From contig WOUX01000090.1 in NCBI GenBank assembly GCA_009773075.1, forward strand, positions 1 through 5,293: a stretch of DNA of 5,293 nucleotides, read 5' to 3'. The notes beneath the pieces are model-generated. The model did not search any database. It saw only the letters and a program-made list of their open reading frames with translations, and was not told where the DNA came from. A program made the position numbers and the translations under genes. Shown in pieces: positions 1 to 5,283 of the stretch (position 1 is the stretch's first letter; every line of letters begins with the position of its first letter). Source of the stretch: a bacterium (GTDB taxonomy: Bacteria > Desulfobacterota > UBA8473).

Positions 1-183
1 TTTGAGGCATTAACCTATACTGAGGTATTGAACAAAAACCTCAAGGTGATAGACTCTACAGCTATATCTTTATGTAGGGACAACAACTTGCCAATAATCA
101 TTTTCAATTTAACAGTTCCAGGCAATATTAAAAAAGCTATACTAGGCGAAAGGATAGGAACTAGGATTACGAGTAAGATATGA
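1..183 (+). CDS. pyrH: UMP kinase, C-terminal part (cut by window start)
   Basis: This is the last 60 residues of an open frame that enters from outside the window and stops at TGA 181-183. The translated tail carries [19 protein letters not shown], followed by [15 protein letters not shown] and GT. This is the characteristic C-terminal end of bacterial UMP kinase (compare LKVMD...A...L.RD..LPI.VFN in Escherichia coli PyrH). The enzyme is a cytoplasmic hexamer of the amino-acid-kinase fold that phosphorylates UMP to UDP with ATP, supplying pyrimidine nucleotides; in many bacteria it is inhibited by UTP and activated by GTP. The ATP-binding N-terminal part lies outside the window and cannot be checked. 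Its stop overlaps the frr start in the arrangement ATGA, so the two are probably translationally coupled. The pyrH-frr neighbourhood independently supports the call. Confidence 0.93.
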   Translation, partial: FEALTYTEVLNKNLKVIDSTAISLCRDNNLPIIIFNLTVPGNIKKAILGERIGTRITSKI

Positions 184-731
184 AAGAAGAGATTATTAAA
201 GAACTTGAAAATAGTATGGAAGAAACCATTGAATGCCTTAGGAGAGAATTTAGCAAGGTAAGAACAGGAAGGGCATCATTATCTTTGCTAGATGGAATTA
301 AAGTCCAATACTATGGAGAAGTTACCCCCCTCAATCAGGTTGCAACTCTTTCTGTTCCGGAAGCTAGATTAATTACAATTCAACCATGGGATACTAAGGT
401 TATAGGAGAAATCGAAAAGGCTATACAAAAATCTGGCTTGGGCCTCACCCCAATTAATGATGGAAAGCTCATTCGTATCTCAATACCCAATTTAACAGAA
501 GAGCGTAGGCAGGAACTGATTAAGGTGGTTAGAAGGATGACTGAAGACTGTAAGGTATCCCTCAGGAACACCCGAAGGGAAACCAATAATATGCTCAAAG
601 AGATGAAGAAAGAGATATCTGAAGATGATCTGTTTAAACTTCAAGATGAAGTTCAGAAAATCACAGACAAGTATGTGAAAAAATCGGACGAGACTTTAGC
701 AGCTAAGGAGAAAGAGGTGCTGGAAATCTAG
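180..731 (+). CDS. frr: Ribosome recycling factor
   Basis: The product is 183 residues, essentially the family length (185 in E. coli). The factor is tRNA-shaped. With EF-G it splits the post-termination 70S ribosome in the cytoplasm so that subunits, mRNA and tRNA are released. Domain I, a three-helix bundle, is formed by about residues 1-29 and 105-183, and the hinge-linked beta domain II by about 30-104. Diagnostic stretches are VRTGRAS (27-33), LLDGI followed by YYGE (36-47), LTEERR (105-110), the conserved Arg129/Arg132 pair in [11 protein letters not shown], and EISEDD (145-150). The ATG start overlaps the pyrH stop by the ATGA junction. No strong Shine-Dalgarno is seen, only purine-rich GGATTACGAG-like sequence inside the pyrH end, so reinitiation by ribosomes finishing pyrH is likely (inference). 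The ferredoxin gene follows after 29 bp. Confidence 0.98.
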   Translation: MKEEIIKELENSMEETIECLRREFSKVRTGRASLSLLDGIKVQYYGEVTPLNQVATLSVPEARLITIQPWDTKVIGEIEKAIQKSGLGLTPINDGKLIRISIPNLTEERRQELIKVVRRMTEDCKVSLRNTRRETNNMLKEMKKEISEDDLFKLQDEVQKITDKYVKKSDETLAAKEKEVLEI

Positions 732-746
732 TTCTAACTAGTTTAC

Positions 747-751
747 GGAGG
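747..751 (+). promoter_or_regulatory. Ribosome binding site of the ferredoxin gene
   Basis: GGAGG lies 9 bases before the GTG at 761, a strong Shine-Dalgarno match. It decides the GTG start of the small ferredoxin frame, which has no upstream ATG in a suitable place. Confidence 0.8.
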
Positions 752-760
752 TTAAAATCT

Positions 761-931
761 GTGCCCTATAAAATTACTGATGACTGTGTATCGTGCGGAA
801 CCTGTATGGAAGAGTGCCCTTCTCAAGCCATTGAAGAAGATGATGACATATATATAATTAACCAGGATGAATGCACAGAGTGTGGTACTTGTGTAGACGT
901 ATGTCCAACAGAAGCAATAATTCAAGAATAA
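761..931 (+). CDS. Small 2[4Fe-4S] ferredoxin, 56 residues
   Basis: The frame from GTG 761 to TAA 929-931 encodes 56 residues beginning MPYKITDDC. It has two perfect bacterial-ferredoxin cluster motifs: C9-x2-C12-x2-C15-x3-C19-P and C38-x2-C41-x2-C44-x3-C48-P. The eight cysteines would hold two [4Fe-4S] clusters. The fourth Cys of each motif completes the opposite cluster in the known fold. The length and the pseudo-twofold layout match the classic 55-residue clostridial-type ferredoxins, cytoplasmic one-electron carriers of low potential. The chain is strongly acidic (an EEDDD run at 25-29), typical of the family. It lies 29 bp after frr and reads in the same direction, so it is probably cotranscribed with pyrH-frr. 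The gap behind it is long, so it is likely the last gene of that unit. The partner is unknown. It is easily missed because it is short and starts with GTG. Confidence 0.93.
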   Translation: MPYKITDDCVSCGTCMEECPSQAIEEDDDIYIINQDECTECGTCVDVCPTEAIIQE

Positions 932-1009
932 ATATTAAAAGTCTCTAGATTTTCCCCGTCACTTTTCGGTTTCATCCCTTCTCACTCGTGAAATATTCTT
1001 TTAATCCAT

Positions 1010-1038
1010 CTGAAAGGGACATTTAACCTGCCTATAAT
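1010..1038 (+). promoter_or_regulatory. Candidate sigma-70-type promoter upstream of the palindrome
   Basis: A perfect TATAAT at 1033-1038 is preceded, with a 17-base spacer, by CTGAAA at 1010-1015 (four of six matches to TTGACA). If used, transcription would start near 1045, so the long palindrome would lie in the leader of the uppS-cdsA message. The spacing and -10 box are good, but the -35 is mediocre and the region is A+T-rich, so a chance match is possible. Confidence 0.4.
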
Positions 1039-1047
1039 CTTGATAGA

Positions 1048-1190
1048 CTCATAAAAAGTCAAAATTGGGATGGCAAAGTAAAAAGCTCCAGATGCAAGGC
1101 GCGCAAATCCGAAGGAGTGAGGCGTAGGGGTACGCTGCAACGACGAAGGATGCAGTGCAACGCCGCAGATGGACTTTTTACGAAGCCATC
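1048..1190. repeat. Long imperfect palindrome, probable dispersed intergenic repeat
   Basis: The outer arms are GATGGC-AAA-GTAAAAAG-C-TCCA at 1069-1090 and TGGA-CTTTTTAC-GAA-GCCATC at 1170-1190. They are inverted copies of each other apart from three central mismatches and one extra C. The centre is a perfect hairpin, GCGTA (1122-1126), loop GGGG, TACGC (1131-1135), and both pairs share the same midpoint near 1129. The sequence between also pairs loosely, for example GGCG/CGCC and ATCC/GGAT words. A second copy of the arm word, TCATAAAAAGTC at 1049-1060, matches the reverse complement of 1172-1183 with one mismatch. TGCAACG occurs twice, 20 bp apart (1136-1142 and 1156-1162). The core 1085-1172 is about 61% G+C by hand count, clearly above its flanks. 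There is no open frame of useful length, so if mobile it would be a non-autonomous, MITE/REP-like element. From memory, similar sequences recur between genes in Deltaproteobacteria-like genomes; I could not search for this. Confidence 0.75.
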
Positions 1191-1199
1191 AATCTTTAC

Positions 1200-1228
1200 T
1201 TGAAAAACCACATTACTTATGCTAATTT
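1200..1228 (+). promoter_or_regulatory. Candidate uppS promoter
   Basis: TTGAAA at 1200-1205 (five of six to TTGACA) is followed after 17 bases by TAATTT at 1223-1228. The latter is a poor -10 match but is preceded by TG one base upstream (1220-1221), the extended -10 arrangement. It would start transcription about 55 bases before the uppS ATG, just outside the palindrome. It is a weak prediction. Confidence 0.3.
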
Positions 1229-1290
1229 TAGCTCCAACCTATAGGTAAACATTTTCTTTAGTTTTCGAAACTTTAGCTTGGCAAATAATT

Positions 1291-2043
1291 ATGGATAGGC
1301 TGAATAAAGATAAACTTCCCAGACATATTGCAATTATTATGGATGGCAATGGCCGTTGGGCTCAGAAAAGGGTACTTGGAAGAATATCTGGACATCGAAA
1401 GGGAGCAGAGGCAGTAAGAGAAGCAGTAAAGACCTGTAGAGAACTGGGTATTGAGGTGCTAACCCTTTATGCCTTTTCTATGGAGAATTGGAATCGTCCG
1501 AGGGGTGAAGTAAATGCATTGATGAGCCTTCTTAAAAGATATCTTTTTGAGGAACTGGACGAGATGCTGGAGAACAATATACGACTCAACGCAATTGGCG
1601 ACCTCGATAATCTGCCCAATAAGGTATATAAGGTTTTGACAGATACCATTGAAAAAACCAGAGCATGCAAAGGGATGATCCTGAATCTGGCATTAAGTTA
1701 TGGAGGCAGAGACGATATTATCCATGCGGTTCGAAAGATCATCAGTGATTGTGAGGCTAAAAAAATAAAACCTGAGAATATTACAGAGGGACTCTTTTCC
1801 AACTATCTATTTACTGCTGGAATCCCAGATCCAGATCTACTGATTAGGACCAGTGGTGAACATCGAATTAGTAACTTCCTGCTCTGGCAAATGGCTTATA
1901 CAGAAATATACATTACCGACACCCTATGGCCCGATTTTAAAAAAGAGGATTTAATTGAAGCTATACTGGACTTTCAGTCTAGAGAAAGAAGGTTTGGTTT
2001 AACAAGCACCCAGATAAAGGGCGGGAAGAAGAAAGGGGTGTGA
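1291..2043 (+). CDS. uppS: Isoprenyl transferase (undecaprenyl diphosphate synthase)
   Basis: The product of 250 residues has the usual length of cis-prenyltransferases. The enzyme adds cis isopentenyl units to farnesyl diphosphate to make undecaprenyl diphosphate, precursor of the lipid carrier for peptidoglycan and surface polysaccharides. Family signatures are complete: HIAIIMDGNGRWA (12-24) with the catalytic Asp18; GHRKG (34-38); LTLYAFSMENWNRP (57-70), with Asn66 and Arg69 in the active site; and RTSGEHRISNFLLWQ (186-200) with the diphosphate-binding Arg186, Arg192 and Ser194. Glu205 is the magnesium-ligand position (E. coli Glu213, offset 8). The second serine of the usual FSSENW is Met64, a mild variation. 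ATG 1291 is the natural start: an in-frame TAA lies at 1246-1248 and the motifs begin 12 residues in. There is no clear Shine-Dalgarno before it, unlike its neighbours. Its stop overlaps the cdsA start. Chain length (C55 or other) cannot be read from sequence. Confidence 0.97.
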   Translation: MDRLNKDKLPRHIAIIMDGNGRWAQKRVLGRISGHRKGAEAVREAVKTCRELGIEVLTLYAFSMENWNRPRGEVNALMSLLKRYLFEELDEMLENNIRLNAIGDLDNLPNKVYKVLTDTIEKTRACKGMILNLALSYGGRDDIIHAVRKIISDCEAKKIKPENITEGLFSNYLFTAGIPDPDLLIRTSGEHRISNFLLWQMAYTEIYITDTLWPDFKKEDLIEAILDFQSRERRFGLTSTQIKGGKKKGV

Positions 2044-2840
2044 TGGAATTAAAGAGATGGCTAACTGCCTTATTCCTTATACCACTCCTTATTCTTGTGG
2101 TAGGCTACGGCTCAGAACAGGTCTTTTTTGGTGTCCTTTTAGTTACAATCATACTGGCGACTCATGAGTTTTATTCTCTAGTTTTACCTAAAGATCACAG
2201 GAAAGAAAAGATATTAGGGATCCTTTTGGGATCGCTTTTGGCATATGGTATTTATCGGGGATATGATCATTTCATATTAGGCATTTCCGCTTTTATTATT
2301 GTTTTTTTGCTCATCTTCTTTCTGATAAGTGTTGAAGATTTAAGCTCGGTAGTCCCCAGCTTTGGGAAGCTTCTAATTGGAATCTTTTACATAAGTCTCC
2401 TCTTACCTCATCTTACCTTAATCAGGGGATTACCCCTTGGTAAACAGTGGGTTTTCTTCACCCTGGCAGTGACCTTCATGGGGGACACTGCCTCTTATTA
2501 TGGGGGCAGTTACTTTGGAAGGCATAAACTGTATCCAAGGATTAGTCCGGGCAAAACTATAGAGGGTTCCCTATGGGGATTCGCAGGGAATATAGGAGGC
2601 GCTTTAATCTTCAGAGAATGCTTTCTAGATCAACTGGAGATTTATCACTGCCTGATTTTGGCCGTAGGTCTGGGGATAATGGGACAGGTGGGGGATCTAT
2701 GTGAATCAATGATAAAGAGAAGCGCTGGGGTAAAAGACTCTGGCAGTTTACTGCCTGGGCATGGGGGCATATTAGATCGGATTGACAGCATTCTATTTTC
2801 AGCCCCCTTTCTTTACTATTATGCAATTATATTTCTTTAG
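2043..2840 (+). CDS. cdsA: Phosphatidate cytidylyltransferase (CDP-diglyceride synthase)
   Basis: This is a 265-residue polytopic inner-membrane protein of the usual CdsA length. It converts phosphatidic acid and CTP to CDP-diacylglycerol, the precursor of the major phospholipids. The C-terminal family signature is complete at residues 222-248: S-M-I-K-R, then K231-D232, then the PGHGGILDRID block ending at Asp248, with the acidic and basic residues that bind magnesium and CTP. The preceding conserved loop, GDTASYYGGSYFG (147-159) and SPGKTIEG (168-175), is also present. Hydrophobic stretches from residue 7 onward, for example 7-21, 27-40, 56-70, 78-96 and 108-122, indicate several membrane spans. 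The ATG at 2043 overlaps the uppS TGA (TGATG), which implies translational coupling. A GTG at 2040 would add one residue and is the alternative start. AGGGG at 2034-2038 is a possible but close ribosome site. The gene is intact and followed by a 181-bp repeat-filled spacer. Confidence 0.97.
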   Translation: MELKRWLTALFLIPLLILVVGYGSEQVFFGVLLVTIILATHEFYSLVLPKDHRKEKILGILLGSLLAYGIYRGYDHFILGISAFIIVFLLIFFLISVEDLSSVVPSFGKLLIGIFYISLLLPHLTLIRGLPLGKQWVFFTLAVTFMGDTASYYGGSYFGRHKLYPRISPGKTIEGSLWGFAGNIGGALIFRECFLDQLEIYHCLILAVGLGIMGQVGDLCESMIKRSAGVKDSGSLLPGHGGILDRIDSILFSAPFLYYYAIIFL

Positions 2841-2878
2841 TGGTTTATTCTTTAGAAAGATATGACGTAACTAATCAG

Positions 2879-2969
2879 ATAGGCACAAAGTCGAGAGATC
2901 TGAAGAGGATGAGTTATTTAGCCTAATAGTCTATAGGCTACAGGCTATTAGCCTGTTCTTTGTGCCTAT
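2879..2969. repeat. Nested inverted repeat between cdsA and dxr
   Basis: A perfect 12-bp inverted repeat, ATAGGCACAAAG at 2879-2890 and CTTTGTGCCTAT at 2958-2969, encloses 67 bases. Inside are four short words that can pair: TAGCCTA (2919-2925), TAGGCTA (2934-2940), CAGGCTA (2941-2947) and TAGCCTG (2949-2955). The last two form a 15-bp near-perfect palindrome around T2948. The stretch is non-coding and its origin is unknown. It may be a small palindromic element or the leftover of repeat expansion. Confidence 0.7.
2941..2961 (+). terminator. Weak candidate terminator/attenuator hairpin after cdsA
   Basis: CAGGC (2941-2945), loop TATTA, GCCTG (2951-2955) forms a 5-bp stem followed immediately by TTCTTT. 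The stem is short and the T tract is interrupted by C, so efficiency would be low. It is the only terminator-like hairpin seen between cdsA and dxr. Confidence 0.25.
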
Positions 2970-2991
2970 GTGCCTTTGCCTCTTTGTGCCT
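2958..2991. repeat. Short degenerate direct repeats TGTGCCT/TTTGCCT
   Basis: TGTGCCT occurs at 2961-2967, 2969-2975 and 2985-2991, with the variant TTTGCCT at 2975-2981. The longer word CTTTGTGCCT is present at 2958-2967 and again at 2982-2991. It is also the reverse complement of AGGCACAAAG at 2881-2890, so the spacer holds three copies of one 10-bp word in two orientations. Confidence 0.65.
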
Positions 2992-3011
2992 GAATAATTA
3001 CGATATGACTT

Positions 3012-3015
3012 GGAG
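3012..3015 (+). promoter_or_regulatory. Ribosome binding site of dxr
   Basis: GGAG lies 6 bases before the GTG at 3022. It supports this GTG as the start, which also places the Rossmann GSTGSIG motif at the expected distance from the N terminus. Confidence 0.65.
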
Positions 3016-3021
3016 CACTAG

Positions 3022-4167
3022 GTGAAAAAACTGTCTATTTTGGGTTCCACAGGTTCAATCGGTGTCAACACGTTAGATATAATCGAGAGGTTCAGGGATA
3101 AATATGAGATAGTAGCCCTTTCGGCTGGGTCTAATATACAGTTACTAAAAGAGCAGATTAAAAAATTTAACCCCAAAGTGGTATCCGTATTGAATAAACC
3201 TCTTGCCAAAAAGCTGAGAGAAGAATTAGACCCGCTAGATATAGAAATCCTCTATGGTATTGAAGGAACCAATAGGGTTGCTACTTTGCCAGAGATTAAC
3301 ATGGTTGTATCTGCCATTGTAGGGGCAGCAGGGTTAATCCCCTCAGTTTCTGCTATTGAGGCTCATAAAAATATAGCCCTGGCTAACAAGGAAACTCTGG
3401 TTATGGCAGGGAAGATAGTAATGAAAGAGGCAAAAGAGAACGGCGTCACTATCTTCCCCATTGACAGCGAGCATAGCGCTATCTTCCAATCCCTGCTGGG
3501 GCATCAAAAGAAGGATGTAAAAAGGATAATCTTGACGGCTTCCGGGGGGCCGTTTCTAAACTGCTCCCGGGAAGAACTCGCAAATGTCACAACTCAGGAA
3601 GCCCTAAACCACCCTATCTGGGAGATGGGAAAGAAGATCACTATTGATTCAGCATCTCTAATGAACAAAGGGTTGGAGGTCATTGAAGCCAGATGGTTAT
3701 TCGATATTCCTCATGAAAAGATAGATGTCCATATTCACCCTCAGAGTATAGTTCACTCAATGGTAGAATATATTGATGGCTCGGTTGTTGCTCAAATGGG
3801 GTTGCCAGATATGCGGGGACCAATATCTTATGCCCTTGCATATCCTGAACGTCTTCCAACAGAACTCCCTTCCTTAAATCTTCTTGAGATTGATAAACTC
3901 ACCTTTGATCTCCCGGATGATAAGAGGTTTCCTGCTCTCAGGTTGGCATACAGGGCAGTTGAAGAGGGGGGAACAATGCCTGCTGTCTTGAATGCTGCCA
4001 ATGAGATAGCAGTGGAGGCGTTTTTAAACAATAAAATAGGTTTCACCGGGATACCCCATATTATAGAACAAACCATGAACTCTTATAAGGTGAAAGAAAT
4101 AAACACAATACAGGATGCATTGGAAGCCGATAGTTGGGCTCGGATGAAGGCAAAGGTACTCATCTAA
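3022..4167 (+). CDS. dxr: 1-deoxy-D-xylulose 5-phosphate reductoisomerase
   Basis: The product of 381 residues starts at GTG and is close to the family norm (398 in E. coli). This cytoplasmic enzyme rearranges and reduces DXP to 2-C-methyl-D-erythritol 4-phosphate with NADPH and a divalent metal. It is the first committed step of the MEP isoprenoid pathway and the target of fosmidomycin. The N-terminal NADPH-binding domain shows GSTGSIG (8-14), SAGSN (34-38) and ANKETLVMAG (121-130). The catalytic domain has the metal ligands Asp148 and Glu150 (PIDSEHSAIFQ) and Glu219. Substrate-binding residues are Ser174 (ASGGPF), His197 (NHPIWEMG), Ser210, Asn215 and Lys216 (IDSASLMNKGLE), all at a constant offset of 12 from E. 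coli numbering. The HPQSIVHSMVEY block (239-250) and a helical C-terminal domain follow. No expected residue is missing. It stops 21 bp before rseP, so the two are probably one transcript; the repeat-filled spacer upstream may separate them from uppS-cdsA. Confidence 0.98.
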   Translation: MKKLSILGSTGSIGVNTLDIIERFRDKYEIVALSAGSNIQLLKEQIKKFNPKVVSVLNKPLAKKLREELDPLDIEILYGIEGTNRVATLPEINMVVSAIVGAAGLIPSVSAIEAHKNIALANKETLVMAGKIVMKEAKENGVTIFPIDSEHSAIFQSLLGHQKKDVKRIILTASGGPFLNCSREELANVTTQEALNHPIWEMGKKITIDSASLMNKGLEVIEARWLFDIPHEKIDVHIHPQSIVHSMVEYIDGSVVAQMGLPDMRGPISYALAYPERLPTELPSLNLLEIDKLTFDLPDDKRFPALRLAYRAVEEGGTMPAVLNAANEIAVEAFLNNKIGFTGIPHIIEQTMNSYKVKEINTIQDALEADSWARMKAKVLI

Positions 4168-4176
4168 CGAAATTAC

Positions 4177-4182
4177 AAGGAG
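4177..4182 (+). promoter_or_regulatory. Ribosome binding site of rseP
   Basis: AAGGAG lies 6 bases before ATG 4189, a good Shine-Dalgarno match within the 21-bp dxr-rseP gap. Confidence 0.75.
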
Positions 4183-4188
4183 TGTTGA

Positions 4189-5256
4189 ATGGTAACTGCA
4201 ATTTCTGCGATAGTTCTACTGGGGATACTAATCTTTGTCCATGAATTGGGACATTTTATCGTTGCAAAGATAAGCGGTGTTGGGGTACTCAAGTTTTCCC
4301 TTGGTTTCGGTCCCAAAATACTGAGCAAGAAAATTGGAGAAACCGAATACCTCCTTTCTGCTATCCCCCTGGGAGGTTACGTAAAGATGATTGGAGAGGA
4401 GCCCGGGGAGGAAGAAAAAGTATCGGAAGATGACCTGCCCAAATCCTTCTCTAACAAATCCCTGATAAAAAGGGCAGGGATTGTGTTCGCGGGACCTTTA
4501 TCTAACATAATATTTGCAGTAGTTGTCCTTTCCGCAATTTACATGATGGGAGTTCCGGTTCTGACGACTGAGATAGGCAATGTTGTAGACAGGTCCCCTG
4601 CTTATGAGGCAGGCATTAAAAAAGGTGATCAAGTTGTTGCCATAAATGGAAAGGAAGTCTCCCGGTGGGAAGACTTAACAAAGATTATCCAGAGTAGCAA
4701 GGGAGAAGAACTAACCTTTCAGCTAAAAAAAGACGGCAGTTACTACGAAACCAAACTCAAGCCAAAGCTCTTTACTGACAAAAATATCTTTGGGGAGGAT
4801 GTAAAGATTTACAAGATTGGGATAACCGTATCAAATAAGTTTATTACCGAGAGGTATAATCCTTTTATGGCTATTGTAAAGGGATCTCAACAGACATGGT
4901 GGCTTATTAAATTGATGGGAATAACCATCGTAAAGCTTATTGAAAGAACGGTACCTGCAAATACCCTTGGTGGCCCTATCCTGATAATCCAGATGGCTGG
5001 AAAACAGGCCCAGGCAGGAATCTCGAGTTTTCTTTTCTTTATGGCAATAATAAGTATCAATCTGGGCATAGTAAACCTCCTTCCTATCCCTATCCTTGAT
5101 GGTGGACATCTATTCTTCTTCCTCCTGGAGGCTATCATGGGGAAACCACTCAGTATCAAGAAGAGGGAGGCTGCCCAGCAAGTTGGCCTGGTTATCATAA
5201 TCCTGTTGATAGTCTTTGTATTTTACAATGACTTGAGCCGGATATTTGCTAAATAA
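4189..5256 (+). CDS. rseP: RIP/site-2 zinc metalloprotease, RseP family
   Basis: This is a 355-residue integral membrane protease. The first membrane segment carries the zinc motif H18-E19-L-G-H22, with Glu19 catalytic. The third zinc ligand is Asp304 in NLLPIPILDGGH (296-307), in the later membrane segment. Other family landmarks are SLGFGPKI (37-44), the membrane-associated GGYVKMIGE (62-70) and AGPLSNIIFA (101-110). One PDZ domain is visible at about 125-195 (SPAYEAGIKKGDQVVAINGKEV). A last hydrophobic span lies near 333-346. E. coli RseP is about 450 residues with two PDZ domains; this protein is of the shorter single-PDZ type common in other phyla. By family it cleaves transmembrane segments, classically the anti-sigma factor RseA after a first cut by DegS, and remnant signal peptides. 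The substrate here is unknown. Its place after dxr is the standard neighbourhood. The start is supported by AAGGAG 6 bases upstream. Confidence 0.95.
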   Translation: MVTAISAIVLLGILIFVHELGHFIVAKISGVGVLKFSLGFGPKILSKKIGETEYLLSAIPLGGYVKMIGEEPGEEEKVSEDDLPKSFSNKSLIKRAGIVFAGPLSNIIFAVVVLSAIYMMGVPVLTTEIGNVVDRSPAYEAGIKKGDQVVAINGKEVSRWEDLTKIIQSSKGEELTFQLKKDGSYYETKLKPKLFTDKNIFGEDVKIYKIGITVSNKFITERYNPFMAIVKGSQQTWWLIKLMGITIVKLIERTVPANTLGGPILIIQMAGKQAQAGISSFLFFMAIISINLGIVNLLPIPILDGGHLFFFLLEAIMGKPLSIKKREAAQQVGLVIIILLIVFVFYNDLSRIFAK

Positions 5257-5262
5257 AATCGA

Positions 5263-5283
5263 GAAGTCAGAAGTCAGGAGTCA
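5263..5283. repeat. Three tandem heptamers after rseP
   Basis: GAAGTCA (5263-5269), GAAGTCA (5270-5276) and GGAGTCA (5277-5283) are consecutive and begin 6 bases after the rseP stop. The array may continue in degenerate form (GAATAAT) to the window edge, so its full extent is not visible. Confidence 0.7.

Larger units (their letters stand above)
932..1290. other. 359-bp non-coding gap between ferredoxin and uppS
   Basis: I found no convincing gene here. The first part (932-1047) is A+T-rich and contains a candidate promoter at 1010-1038. The middle (1048-1190) is the long imperfect palindrome described separately. The last 100 bases are again A+T-rich and contain a second candidate promoter at 1200-1228. 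No classic intrinsic terminator (stable hairpin followed at once by a long T run) is visible directly after the ferredoxin stop. Confidence 0.75.

Noticed and set aside
380..598. 72-residue open frame on the minus strand inside frr
   Set aside because: It is fully antisense to a clear frr, has no recognisable motif or ribosome site, and is best explained as a shadow of the coding frame. The same holds for minus-strand frames at 1467-1670, 2611-2826, 3018-3209, 3828-4076, 4831-5109 and 4887-5198.
932..1000. Intrinsic terminator after the ferredoxin gene
   Set aside because: ATTAAAAG near 934 and CTTTTAAT near 998 are complementary but A+T-only and about 57 bases apart, with no stable stem or following T run.
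1048..1190. CRISPR repeat or small structured RNA gene such as a tRNA
   Set aside because: There is a single palindrome with no repeat-spacer periodicity, and no tRNA cloverleaf or CCA-type 3' end could be traced.
2975..3004. Promoter for dxr (TTTGCC, 18 bp, TACGAT)
   Set aside because: The -35 matches only three of six bases and lies inside the TGTGCCT repeats; the -10 matches four of six. This is too weak to annotate.
4189..5256. RseP truncated because only one PDZ domain and 355 residues
   Set aside because: The HExxH and LDG motifs, the N-terminal and C-terminal membrane spans and the ribosome site are all intact. Single-PDZ RseP homologues of this size are common, so this is a family variant, not a broken gene.
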